A stretch of 11,763 nt of DNA from an uncultured Acidimicrobiia bacterium (GTDB lineage: Bacteria; Actinomycetota; Acidimicrobiia; Spongiisociales; UBA5794), in assembly GCA_913031525.1 (NCBI GenBank), contig CAJWGC010000020.1, positions 1 through 11,763 on the forward strand, written 5' to 3'. The notes under the pieces are model-generated. The model did not search any database, was not told the DNA's origin, and saw nothing but the letters and a program-made list of their open reading frames with translations. Shown in pieces: positions 1-5,262 of the stretch. The number at the start of each line of letters is the position of its first letter. The stretch's first letter is position 1. The translations under genes and the position numbers were made by a program.

Positions 1-308
1 TCATTTTGCCATTCAACTAGATCAAGCCTTCCTCCTCCAGCACATATCATCCCCATAGCAAGACTCAGCCATGTCTTTCCAACTCCAGTAGGTGAATACA
101 ACATAATTGCTTCACGATCATGAATCAGATTAGAGATTAAAACCTTCCTTTCGGGATAAGATTTTTTACTCATCTCAGTCCAGCTAGAGACTCTAAGATG
201 TTCCCTTTTTTTAATACCTTCATCCTTAAGATTTTTCTTTGGTATAAAGGGAAGTATGTATTTGTTGCCAATCTTCTTTTGTTCTTCATGATTAGTCGTT
301 AGTGTCAT
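1..308 (-). CDS. P-loop ATPase, RepA-like/AAA_25 type, N-terminal part (runs off left edge)
   Basis: The minus-strand frame is open from an ATG at 306..308 to the window edge, giving 102 codons with no stop. The N-terminus (MTLTTNHEEQKK) is Lys-rich and hydrophilic. About residue 79 begins a Walker A segment, LYSPTGVGKTWLSLAMG, followed by a Gly-rich turn (CAGGGRL). This layout, a short leader and then a P-loop with GVGKTWL and a small-residue helix, resembles the RepA-like/AAA_25 ATPases of plasmids, phages and integrated elements, which act as replicative helicases or related ATP-driven motors. Ser replaces the usual first Gly of the P-loop. Walker B and everything beyond it lie outside the window, so family placement rests on the P-loop region only. 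GC is about 37% (114 of 308), against 55-57% in samples of the ribosomal genes, so this DNA has a different origin. The start has a strong Shine-Dalgarno, AGGGAGGA, 7 nt upstream. The gene begins inside the broken rpsE reading frame. Confidence 0.72.
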   Translation of the reverse strand, partial: MTLTTNHEEQKKIGNKYILPFIPKKNLKDEGIKKREHLRVSSWTEMSKKSYPERKVLISNLIHDREAIMLYSPTGVGKTWLSLAMGMICAGGGRLDLVEWQN

Positions 309-324
309 TTTGAAATCCTCCCTT
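309..324. other. Junction between the ribosomal operon and AT-rich foreign DNA
   Basis: To the right, coding sequence follows S5 through Gly-Gly (codons ending at 316). To the left, similarity stops and composition falls to about 37% GC. The breakpoint is therefore near 315/316, and if the AGGGAGGA motif is shared it could lie anywhere in about 315-323. I see no terminal inverted repeats, target-site duplication, tRNA end or integrase next to it, but the other end of any insert is outside the window. Confidence 0.75.
316..323 (-). promoter_or_regulatory. Shine-Dalgarno of the ATPase gene, formed by rpsE codons
   Basis: The minus-strand sequence AGGGAGGA lies 7 nt before the ATG at 308 and is close to an ideal ribosome binding site, which supports that start. 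The same bases are the AAG GGA GGA codons for the conserved Lys-Gly-Gly of S5. The site therefore sits exactly at the seam between ribosomal and foreign sequence and could be microhomology shared by both parents of the junction. Confidence 0.7.
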
Positions 325-414
325 TACTACTTTGGCAACGCGGTTGATAGCAATGACGCGCTCATCAAACTCAGTAGATTCTCGCGTCCTATCAGATCTT
401 CGTTTCACGCTGCA

Positions 415-420
415 CTCCTT
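415..420 (-). promoter_or_regulatory. Shine-Dalgarno of rpsE
   Basis: AAGGAG on the minus strand lies 6 nt before the GTG at 408. It identifies GTG as the rpsE start and shows that the initiation region of this broken gene is intact. The rplR–rpsE spacer is 29 nt. Confidence 0.7.
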
Positions 421-437
421 GCCAACTTCTCATTGCT

Positions 438-785
438 TCAAAACCTCAATCCTTCTCCGCGAGCAGCATCAGCTAAAGCCTTGACGCGCCCATGAAACGG
501 GAAACCTCCGCGGTCAAAAATAACTTCGCCAATCCCCGCATCTCCTGCTCGGACTCCAATAAGCTTTCCGACCTCGGAAGCGGTTGAGACGGTAAGACTG
601 GCTACTGGCAATTCACGAGACGATGCCTGCGCCAGGGTCTGACCAGCATCGTCATCAATAAGTTGAGCGTAAATGTGGCGATTGCTACGGAAGACGGCAA
701 GACGTGGACGTGTCGAGGTTCCCCTCAGAGTCTTACGCACGCGGGCGTGTCGCTTCTTGCGCGCATCTGCGCGTGATCTTCCCAT
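438..785 (-). CDS. rplR: 50S ribosomal protein L18
   Basis: This is 115 residues, the usual L18 length. L18 binds 5S rRNA with L5 and helps dock it into the central protuberance of the 50S subunit. The basic N-terminus (RKKRHARVRK), the RLAVFRSNRHIYAQLIDD strand-loop and the C-terminal FDRGGFPFHGRVKALADAAR are family hallmarks. The reading frame stays open far upstream (to 1112), but MGRSRADARK at 785 matches the family start and follows the rplF stop by 4 nt. The upstream extension would overlap rplF and is not credible. The stop (TGA, 438..440) is intact, so this is the last complete ribosomal gene before the junction. Confidence 0.95.
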   Translation of the reverse strand: MGRSRADARKKRHARVRKTLRGTSTRPRLAVFRSNRHIYAQLIDDDAGQTLAQASSRELPVASLTVSTASEVGKLIGVRAGDAGIGEVIFDRGGFPFHGRVKALADAARGEGLRF

Positions 786-789
786 ATCG

Positions 790-1326
790 TTACACCCCAG
801 CCTTTCCGGCCTTGCGTCGCACGTATTCCCCAACGTAACGGATTCCCTTGCCTTTGTAAGGCTCGGGTGGGCGCACTTGGCGGATTTCGGCAGCAACCTG
901 TCCAACCTGCTGTTTATCGATCCCGCTGACAATAATGCGGGTAGGGTCAGGCACTTCGAACGAGATCCCGTTCGGTGCTTCAATATGAACTGGATGCGAA
1001 AAACCAATCTGAAGCTCGAGTCGCTTCCCCTGAAGATTGGCCCGGTAACCGACACCTTCGGCGCGCAATTCCTTGGAAAACCCTGTTGAGACACCAGCAA
1101 CCATGTTGGCAAGTAGAGCTCGACTGAGACCGTGCAGCGCTCGCACAGTGCGCTCCTCGTTCTTCCTAGAAACTGTCACCACACGATCTTCAACCCTGAA
1201 AGAAACCTGTTCGTCGAAACGACGAGTAAGGACACCTTTCGGGCCCTTAACGGTTACATCAAGTCCGGAAAGCGTGACCTCAACACCGTCAGGTACCTCA
1301 ATGGGGTTGCTGCCGACACGACTCAT
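790..1326 (-). CDS. rplF: 50S ribosomal protein L6
   Basis: This is 178 residues, standard for L6, which has two tandem domains that bind 23S rRNA near the sarcin-ricin loop and the elongation-factor site. Visible hallmarks are the N-terminal MSRVGSNPIEVPDGVEV, GLSRALLANMVAGVSTGF in the first domain, and the near-invariant C-terminal PEPYKGKGIRYVGEYVRRK. The start is the ATG at 1324..1326; an in-frame TTG at 1335 would add only MVI and would overlap rpsH. GAGG lies about 10 nt upstream. The rpsH stop is 2 nt away and rplR follows after 4 nt. Confidence 0.95.
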   Translation of the reverse strand: MSRVGSNPIEVPDGVEVTLSGLDVTVKGPKGVLTRRFDEQVSFRVEDRVVTVSRKNEERTVRALHGLSRALLANMVAGVSTGFSKELRAEGVGYRANLQGKRLELQIGFSHPVHIEAPNGISFEVPDPTRIIVSGIDKQQVGQVAAEIRQVRPPEPYKGKGIRYVGEYVRRKAGKAGV

Positions 1327-1328
1327 TA

Positions 1329-1724
1329 TTACCAAACCTCACAGAGGACTTCGCCTCCAAGGTTACGGCGACGCGCCTCTCGGTCAGTTAATAGGCCCTG
1401 GGAAGTAGACACAATGGCTATCCCCAAACCGCCCTTGACACGAGAAATTTCAGTGGCTCCTTTGTAAACCCGCCGGCCTGGAGTGGAGATTCGCTGCAAA
1501 CCTTTCACGATTCGAGAACGACCCTCCCCATACTTAAGTTTGACTGTAAGAGAGCGGCCAACCGAGGCCTCTTCATCTCTATAGCTGTCAACGTATCCCT
1601 CTGCTGTGAGGATGCGCGCAACTTCAACCTTCAATTTCGATGACGGCATCGTTGTCTCTGGCTGAAGGACATTGTTTGCGTTGCGAATCCGCGTCAACAT
1701 GTCCGCGATTGGATCGGTGTACAT
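1329..1724 (-). CDS. rpsH: 30S ribosomal protein S8
   Basis: This is 131 residues from the ATG at 1722..1724 (MYTDPIADMLTRIRNAN). S8 binds helix 21 of 16S rRNA in the central domain and in enterobacteria represses spc-operon translation. The C-terminus, STSQGLLTDREARRRNLGGEVLCEVW, is diagnostic. Start choice is uncertain: a TTG at 1733 has AAAGG 4 nt upstream and would add MVS, whereas the ATG has no good Shine-Dalgarno but agrees with the usual position before DPIADML. With the ATG, the gene begins 2 nt after the rpsN stop. With the TTG, it overlaps rpsN by 7 nt. Confidence 0.93.
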   Translation of the reverse strand: MYTDPIADMLTRIRNANNVLQPETTMPSSKLKVEVARILTAEGYVDSYRDEEASVGRSLTVKLKYGEGRSRIVKGLQRISTPGRRVYKGATEISRVKGGLGIAIVSTSQGLLTDREARRRNLGGEVLCEVW

Positions 1725-1726
1725 GC

Positions 1727-2032
1727 TTACCAAGAAGCCTTTCTCACTCCGGGGAGCTCACCGAGATGGGCAAGTTCCCTTACACAGATTCGGCACATGC
1801 CAAATTTTCGCAAATGCCCACGAGGACGTCCGCAGCGACCACAACGCCTCCGATAGCGAGTCGAGCTGGCATCACGCGACCTCTTGGCGATCTCTTGATA
1901 GGCCTCACGTTTATCTCCATAGTCGGAATCACCATCCTTGATGATATCGGTGAGTTCCCGTCGACGTTCCGCATAAAAGGCAATGAGTTCGGCCCTACGC
2001 GCATTCTTTTCAAGATTCGATTGCTTAGCCAT
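1727..2032 (-). CDS. rpsN: 30S ribosomal protein S14, long form with zinc-binding cysteines
   Basis: This is 101 residues from MAKQSNLEKN. S14 binds 16S rRNA in the head of the 30S subunit near S3 and S10. Two forms are familiar: a short (~61 residue) zinc form and a long (~90-101 residue) form that has usually lost the cysteines. Here the long N-terminal helical region is joined to a complete Cys motif, C64-x2-C67 and C80-x2-C83 (RRRCGRCGRPRG and KFGMCRICVREL), followed by the conserved GVRKASW end. The ATG at 2032 overlaps the rplE TGA by 1 nt; a GTG one codon upstream is possible. An AGGTAGGTG stretch upstream serves as ribosome binding site. Confidence 0.94.
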   Translation of the reverse strand: MAKQSNLEKNARRAELIAFYAERRRELTDIIKDGDSDYGDKREAYQEIAKRSRDASSTRYRRRCGRCGRPRGHLRKFGMCRICVRELAHLGELPGVRKASW

Positions 2033-2589
2033 CACACACCTACCTGCTGTTGCCGGAAAGGAAAACCAAAAGCGGCGAGAAGCGACAGTCCCTGCTCATC
2101 GTTAATCGCAGTTGTCACCAACGTTATGTCCATACCTCGGACTTTCACAATCTTGTCGTAATCGACCTCGGGAAAAATGAGCTGCTCAGTTACGCCGAAG
2201 CTGTAGTTGCCGCGACCGTCGAAACCTTGGTTGCTGAGTCCTCGGAAATCACGAATACGCGGAATAGCAAGAGTGACAAGTCGATCGAAAAACTCCCACA
2301 TGCGGTCACCGCGCATCGTTACAGAGGCTCCGATTGCCATTCCCTCGCGAATCTTGAAGTTTGCGACTGATTGCCTAGCGCGGTTTACCCGAGGTTGCTG
2401 CCCAGTGATCGTGCGCAGATCCGCAATAGCAGCGTCGATTACTTTCGCGTCTTGAGAAGCATCTCCTGCGCCCATGTTCACAACAATCTTTTCGAGCGTC
2501 GGAACCTGCATGACGTTGGTCAGCTCAAGATCCTCCTGAAGCCGGGCAGCGATCTCATCGTGGTATTGCCTTTTGAAGCGGGGCATCAT
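2032..2589 (-). CDS. rplE: 50S ribosomal protein L5
   Basis: This is 185 residues, typical of L5, which carries 5S rRNA together with L18 and contacts P-site tRNA and bridge B1b in the central protuberance. Recognisable stretches are LEKIVVNMGAG, the GQQPRVNRARQSVANFKIREG segment, LVTLAIPRIRDFRGL, FDGRGNYSFGVTEQLIFPE and the C-terminal GMDITLVTTA. Two consecutive ATGs (2589 and 2586) overlap the rplX TGA; GGGAG 9 nt before the first favours 2589. It ends in a 1-nt overlap with rpsN. Confidence 0.95.
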   Translation of the reverse strand: MMPRFKRQYHDEIAARLQEDLELTNVMQVPTLEKIVVNMGAGDASQDAKVIDAAIADLRTITGQQPRVNRARQSVANFKIREGMAIGASVTMRGDRMWEFFDRLVTLAIPRIRDFRGLSNQGFDGRGNYSFGVTEQLIFPEVDYDKIVKVRGMDITLVTTAINDEQGLSLLAAFGFPFRQQQVGV

Positions 2590-2894
2590 GTGAAATCACT
2601 CCCACATTTACGGCAAACCCTGTACTTGCGTCCCTCGGAATCGAAACGAGATCCGATTCGGGTAGGTCCGCAGTCGGAACAGACGATCATCACGTTTGAA
2701 GCGCTGATTGGCATATCTTTATCAATGATTCCTCCCTGCATGGCTTGACCTGCAGGACGCTGGTGCCGCTTAGCCGTAGCGACACCCTCGACGATGACCT
2801 TGTCCTCAGCAATGAGAACGCGAGCGATACGACCCTCGATGCCTTTATCTTTGCCGGTAGTAACACGCACTGTGTCGCCAGTCTTGAGTTTCAT
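2586..2894 (-). CDS. rplX: 50S ribosomal protein L24, zinc-type
   Basis: This is 102 residues. L24 is an assembly initiator that binds the 5' end of 23S rRNA. A KOW motif occupies about residues 5-30 (GDTVRVTTGKDKGIEGRIARV). The C-terminal half holds C72-x2-C75 and C94-x2-C97 (VCSDCG and VCRKCG), a complete zinc-ribbon pair that many L24 proteins, including that of E. coli, lack. The start is the ATG at 2894, sharing 1 nt with the rplN stop. A GTG one codon upstream is less well placed: GGAGGTG lies 5 nt before the ATG but only 2 nt before the GTG. The end overlaps rplE by 4 nt. Confidence 0.94.
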   Translation of the reverse strand: MKLKTGDTVRVTTGKDKGIEGRIARVLIAEDKVIVEGVATAKRHQRPAGQAMQGGIIDKDMPISASNVMIVCSDCGPTRIGSRFDSEGRKYRVCRKCGSDFT

Positions 2895-3262
2895 CACAGC
2901 ACCTCCGGAGCAAGAGAAACGATGCGCATAAAACGCTTATCTCGAAGCTCTCGACCAACCGGCCCAAAAATACGAGTACCTCTAGGCTGGCTTTGCTCAT
3001 TGATCAGTACGCAGGCGTTGTCGTCAAAACGAATATAAGTTCCGTCGCGTCGCCTCGACTCTTTACGGGTCCGTACCACTACTGCCCTGACGACCTCTCC
3101 CTTCCTGACCGTACCCCCAGGGATCACGTCCTTGATCGTCCCGACAATGACGTCACCAAGCCTCGCGTAGCGGCGTTTCGAACCACCGAGTACGCGGATA
3201 CACAAGAGTTCCCGAGCACCAGTGTTGTCGGCAACCCTAAGACGGCTCTCTTGTTGGATCAT
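2894..3262 (-). CDS. rplN: 50S ribosomal protein L14
   Basis: This is 122 residues, the exact usual length. L14 is a small beta-barrel on the 50S interface that forms bridges to 16S rRNA with L19 and is a docking site for the silencing factor RsfS. The N-terminus MIQQESRLRVADNTGAREL, the VRAVVVRTRKE segment, FDDNACVLIN and GPVGRELRDKRFMRIVSLAPEVL are all canonical. The start ATG overlaps the rpsQ TGA in an ATGA arrangement. Confidence 0.96.
   Translation of the reverse strand: MIQQESRLRVADNTGARELLCIRVLGGSKRRYARLGDVIVGTIKDVIPGGTVRKGEVVRAVVVRTRKESRRRDGTYIRFDDNACVLINEQSQPRGTRIFGPVGRELRDKRFMRIVSLAPEVL
2900..2906 (-). promoter_or_regulatory. Shine-Dalgarno deciding the rplX start
   Basis: GGAGGTG on the minus strand, 5 nt before the ATG at 2894 and 2 nt before the competing GTG at 2897. 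The spacing favours the ATG. The site lies within the 3' end of rplN, consistent with coupled translation. Confidence 0.6.
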
Positions 3263-3519
3263 CTCGCTCTCTCCACAATTTCAGTTAAGCGCCAATGCTT
3301 GGTCTTCGACAACGGTCGAGTCTCCGCAATACGCACGGTATCGCCAAGGCGCGCGTCATTGGATTCGTCGTGCACATGAAAATTCTTGCGAACCGAGACG
3401 GTTTTGCCGTATTTCGGATGGCGCTTCGAGCTAACGACCTCAACTGTGACCGTCTTGTCGCGAGCATCAGAAATAACCACGCCTACACGCGTCTTGCGTC
3501 GACCACGTTCGATCGTCAT
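3259..3519 (-). CDS. rpsQ: 30S ribosomal protein S17
   Basis: This is 86 residues. S17 is an OB-fold protein and a primary binder of the 5' domain of 16S rRNA. Visible hallmarks are GVVISDARDKTVTVEV, KRHPKYGKTVSVRKNFHVHDE and the C-terminal GDTVRIAETRPLSKTKHWRLTEIVE. The frame is open nine codons further upstream (MAAARGVCL), but MTIERGRRKT at 3519 matches the family. It is preceded by AAGAGGAG at 8 nt and shares 1 nt with the rpmC stop (TAATG). Confidence 0.95.
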   Translation of the reverse strand: MTIERGRRKTRVGVVISDARDKTVTVEVVSSKRHPKYGKTVSVRKNFHVHDESNDARLGDTVRIAETRPLSKTKHWRLTEIVERAR

Positions 3520-3737
3520 TAGACAGACTCCTCTTGCCGCCGCCACGCCGCTATCTCCTCTTCAGACATCACAGTGCGTATACGCGCGATCTCTTTCTTG
3601 ACCTGACGAATGCGCGTCGTGTTGTCGAGCTGATTCGTCGCCAGTTGGAACCTGAGATTGAACAACTCCTCCTTCGCTTCATCGAGTTTCTCAATGAGCT
3701 CGTTGTAGTTCATATCTCGGAGCTCGATCGCCTTCAT
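3519..3737 (-). CDS. rpmC: 50S ribosomal protein L29
   Basis: This is 72 residues. L29 is a small two-helix protein beside the peptide exit tunnel that, with L23, forms part of the docking site for trigger factor and SRP. The sequence shows the expected pattern: MKAIELRDMNYNELIEKL, then KEELFNLRFQLATNQLDNT and RIRQVKKEIARIRTV, followed by a short polar tail. The start overlaps the rplP stop by 4 nt (ATGA), and the stop shares 1 nt with the rpsQ start. Confidence 0.94.
   Translation of the reverse strand: MKAIELRDMNYNELIEKLDEAKEELFNLRFQLATNQLDNTTRIRQVKKEIARIRTVMSEEEIAAWRRQEESV
3528..3535 (-). promoter_or_regulatory. Shine-Dalgarno deciding the rpsQ start
   Basis: AAGAGGAG on the minus strand, 8 nt before the ATG at 3519 and inside the 3' end of rpmC. 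It supports the short S17 start over the upstream in-frame start at 3546. Confidence 0.6.
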
Positions 3738-4147
3738 AGCTCCTCCCTAGAAACAAAACGTGTCTTGATCGGAAGCTTGTGACTGGCCAGTCTCATTGCT
3801 TCACGAGCAAGGCCTTCGGTCACGCCAGCCATCTCGAACATAACGCGACCGGGACGAACTGGCGCTACCCAGTACTCAGGATTTCCTTTGCCAGAACCCA
3901 TTCGTGTCTCGGCCGGCTTCTCGGTAATCGGCTTCTCAGGAAAGATGGTGATCCATACTTTGCCGCCGCGCTTGATAGCTCTTGTCATGGCGACACGAGC
4001 TGCTTCGATCTGACGTGCAGTGATCCAGCCAGGTTCCTGGGCCTGCAATCCATATTCGCCGAAAGAGACACGCGTACCTCTTTGTGCCTGGCCGGTCATA
4101 CGACCCTTCTGGACCTTACGGTATTTAGTACGCTTCGGCATAAGCAT
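3734..4147 (-). CDS. rplP: 50S ribosomal protein L16
   Basis: This is 137 residues. L16 binds helices 38 and 89 near the A-site tRNA elbow and peptidyl transferase centre and is a late assembly protein. The core motifs are intact: MLMPKRTKYRK, SFGEYGLQA, ITARQIEAARVAMTRAIKRGGKVWI, PEKPITEKPAETRMGSGKG and APVRPGRVMFEMAGV. The first ATG (4147) is chosen because GGTGG lies 9 nt upstream and MLMPKR is a common family start. A second ATG two codons later is possible. The start shares 1 nt with the rpsC stop. Confidence 0.95.
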   Translation of the reverse strand: MLMPKRTKYRKVQKGRMTGQAQRGTRVSFGEYGLQAQEPGWITARQIEAARVAMTRAIKRGGKVWITIFPEKPITEKPAETRMGSGKGNPEYWVAPVRPGRVMFEMAGVTEGLAREAMRLASHKLPIKTRFVSREEL

Positions 4148-5262
4148 TAGGACTCGCCACCTTTTTCAGACTCCTCATCTGCACGTGACCCGGACTCCGA
4201 AACAACACCTTCTGTGGTCTCCTGCACCGATCCTGCGGTCAACGCAGATTCCGCCACAGGTTCTTCCTGCGAAACCGAATTTTCGACGCTCTCCAGCGGA
4301 GCAGTCGATTCGGCCTCCAGCTGTGGTTCTGTCTCATCTACTGCAATATCCTGATGAAAATCTTCTCTGAGAACTACTTCCGCATCTTCACGAGCCTCTT
4401 CAAACTTGTCTTTAGCGTCGGCAGTGGTGAGCTTGCGGCCGCCGCCCGCCTCGATGAGTCTTTTGCCGCCTCCAGCTTCTACCAGGCGCTTTCCACCTCC
4501 CGCTTCGATAAGTCGTACTTCTTTACCACCAACACCCGCTTCAACACGTGAACGAGCAGAACGACGGCGCTGAGCTGGACCTCCCGCAGCGAGACGCGCT
4601 TCTGCCGCGATCTTCTCTTTGTTGCTATTGAACGAGGGCATCAAATCGCCTTTATAAACCCAAACCTTCACACCGATCGCGCCAACAGTGGTTTTCGCTG
4701 TAGCTTGACCGAAATCGACATCAGCGCGTAGCGTATGCAGCGGAACCCGACCTTCCAGATACCACTCTCGGCGACCCATGTCTGCATTCCCAAGTCGACC
4801 CGAGGCCTGAACTCTCACACCTTCGGCTCCGGCCTTAAGAGCAGTCGTGAGGGTGCGTTTCATCGCACGACGGAACGACACTCGACCTTCGAGCTGATCG
4901 GCGACGCTACGAGCCAGCAATGCGGCATCAAGTTCTGGATTTTGAACTTCGATAACGTTGAACTTGACCATGCGCCGGGTAAGCCTCTCAAGCCCACGCC
5001 TGAGTCGGTCGGCTTCGGATCCAGCACGCCCAATCACAACTCCCGGCCGAGCAGTGTGTACATCTATCTGCACTTTCTTGTCGCCGATTCGTTCGATGTC
5101 AATACGAGAAATCGCGCCCCGCTTGAGTTCTCCACGTAGATAACGTCTGATCTGAGAGTCCTCGTTGACCTGCTTGGCATAGTCCTTCTCGGAGTACCAC
5201 CGAGATTTCCAGTCGGTAACTATGCCGAGGCGGAGTCCGTAAGGATGGATCTTCTGTCCCAT
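4147..5262 (-). CDS. rpsC: 30S ribosomal protein S3 with long C-terminal extension
   Basis: This is 371 residues, against about 210-280 for most S3 proteins. S3 sits at the mRNA entry channel of the 30S head. The core is normal: MGQKIHPYGLRLGIVTDWKSRW, a KH domain with the GxxG loop at residues 78-81 (GVVIGRAGSEADRLR), and the C-terminal domain ending in EGRVPLHTLRADVDFG and IGVKVWVYKGDLMP near residue 209. Then comes a basic linker (QRRRSARSR, 231-239), three 9-residue repeats of the form RLIEAGGGK (250-276), and a tail from about 281 with 28 Asp/Glu and only 6 Lys/Arg in 91 residues. Actinobacterial S3 proteins often have a tail, but this one is long. The frame runs unbroken to TAA at 4147..4149, which overlaps the rplP start. 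The start shares 1 nt with the rplV stop. Confidence 0.95.
   Translation of the reverse strand: MGQKIHPYGLRLGIVTDWKSRWYSEKDYAKQVNEDSQIRRYLRGELKRGAISRIDIERIGDKKVQIDVHTARPGVVIGRAGSEADRLRRGLERLTRRMVKFNVIEVQNPELDAALLARSVADQLEGRVSFRRAMKRTLTTALKAGAEGVRVQASGRLGNADMGRREWYLEGRVPLHTLRADVDFGQATAKTTVGAIGVKVWVYKGDLMPSFNSNKEKIAAEARLAAGGPAQRRRSARSRVEAGVGGKEVRLIEAGGGKRLVEAGGGKRLIEAGGGRKLTTADAKDKFEEAREDAEVVLREDFHQDIAVDETEPQLEAESTAPLESVENSVSQEEPVAESALTAGSVQETTEGVVSESGSRADEESEKGGES
4435..4515 (-). repeat. Three 27-bp coding repeats in rpsC (9-residue units)
   Basis: The units read RLIEAGGGK, RLVEAGGGK and RLIEAGGGR, each exactly 27 bp, followed by KL. A degenerate fourth copy (RVEAGVGGKEV) precedes them. The codons differ between units (Arg CGA/CGC/AGA; Leu CTT/CTG/CTC; Ala GCG/GCT/GCG), so the protein repeat is conserved while the DNA has diverged. 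That argues against recent slippage and for an older repeat held by selection on the protein. Confidence 0.9.

Larger units (their letters stand above)
292..408 (-). pseudogene. rpsE: 30S ribosomal protein S5, 5' fragment only (interrupted)
   Basis: A GTG at 406..408, preceded by AAGGAG 6 nt upstream, opens a 38-residue frame. Residues 1-31 match the S5 N-terminus: a charged leader, then ERVIAINRVAKVVKGG, the conserved segment that enters the double-stranded-RNA-binding fold. S5 should continue with an Arg-Arg-Phe-type stretch, but after Gly31 the frame reads FQNDTND and stops (TAA, 292..294) inside the ATPase gene. The full protein is normally about 160-200 residues, so about 80% is missing, including the part needed for decoding fidelity and assembly. 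The position after rplR is where rpsE belongs in the spc operon, and rpmD, rplO and secY would be expected next. S5 is essential, so this fragment cannot be the cell's only copy if the junction is real. Matching residues end at about 316. Confidence 0.85.

Noticed and set aside
309..437. Insertion-sequence end or attachment site at the junction
   Set aside because: No inverted repeat, duplicated target, tRNA fragment or integrase is visible; only one side of any insert is in the window.
673..1089. Plus-strand 138-codon frame opposite rplR and rplF
   Set aside because: It is an antisense shadow with no motif and no ribosome binding site of note.
786..1112. Upstream extension of the rplR frame (224 residues in total)
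   Set aside because: It would overlap rplF almost fully. The L18 family start is at 785, next to the rplF stop.
4435..4515. Possible CRISPR or tandem DNA repeat
   Set aside because: There are no spacers, and the repeat is in phase with rpsC and conserved at protein but not DNA level.
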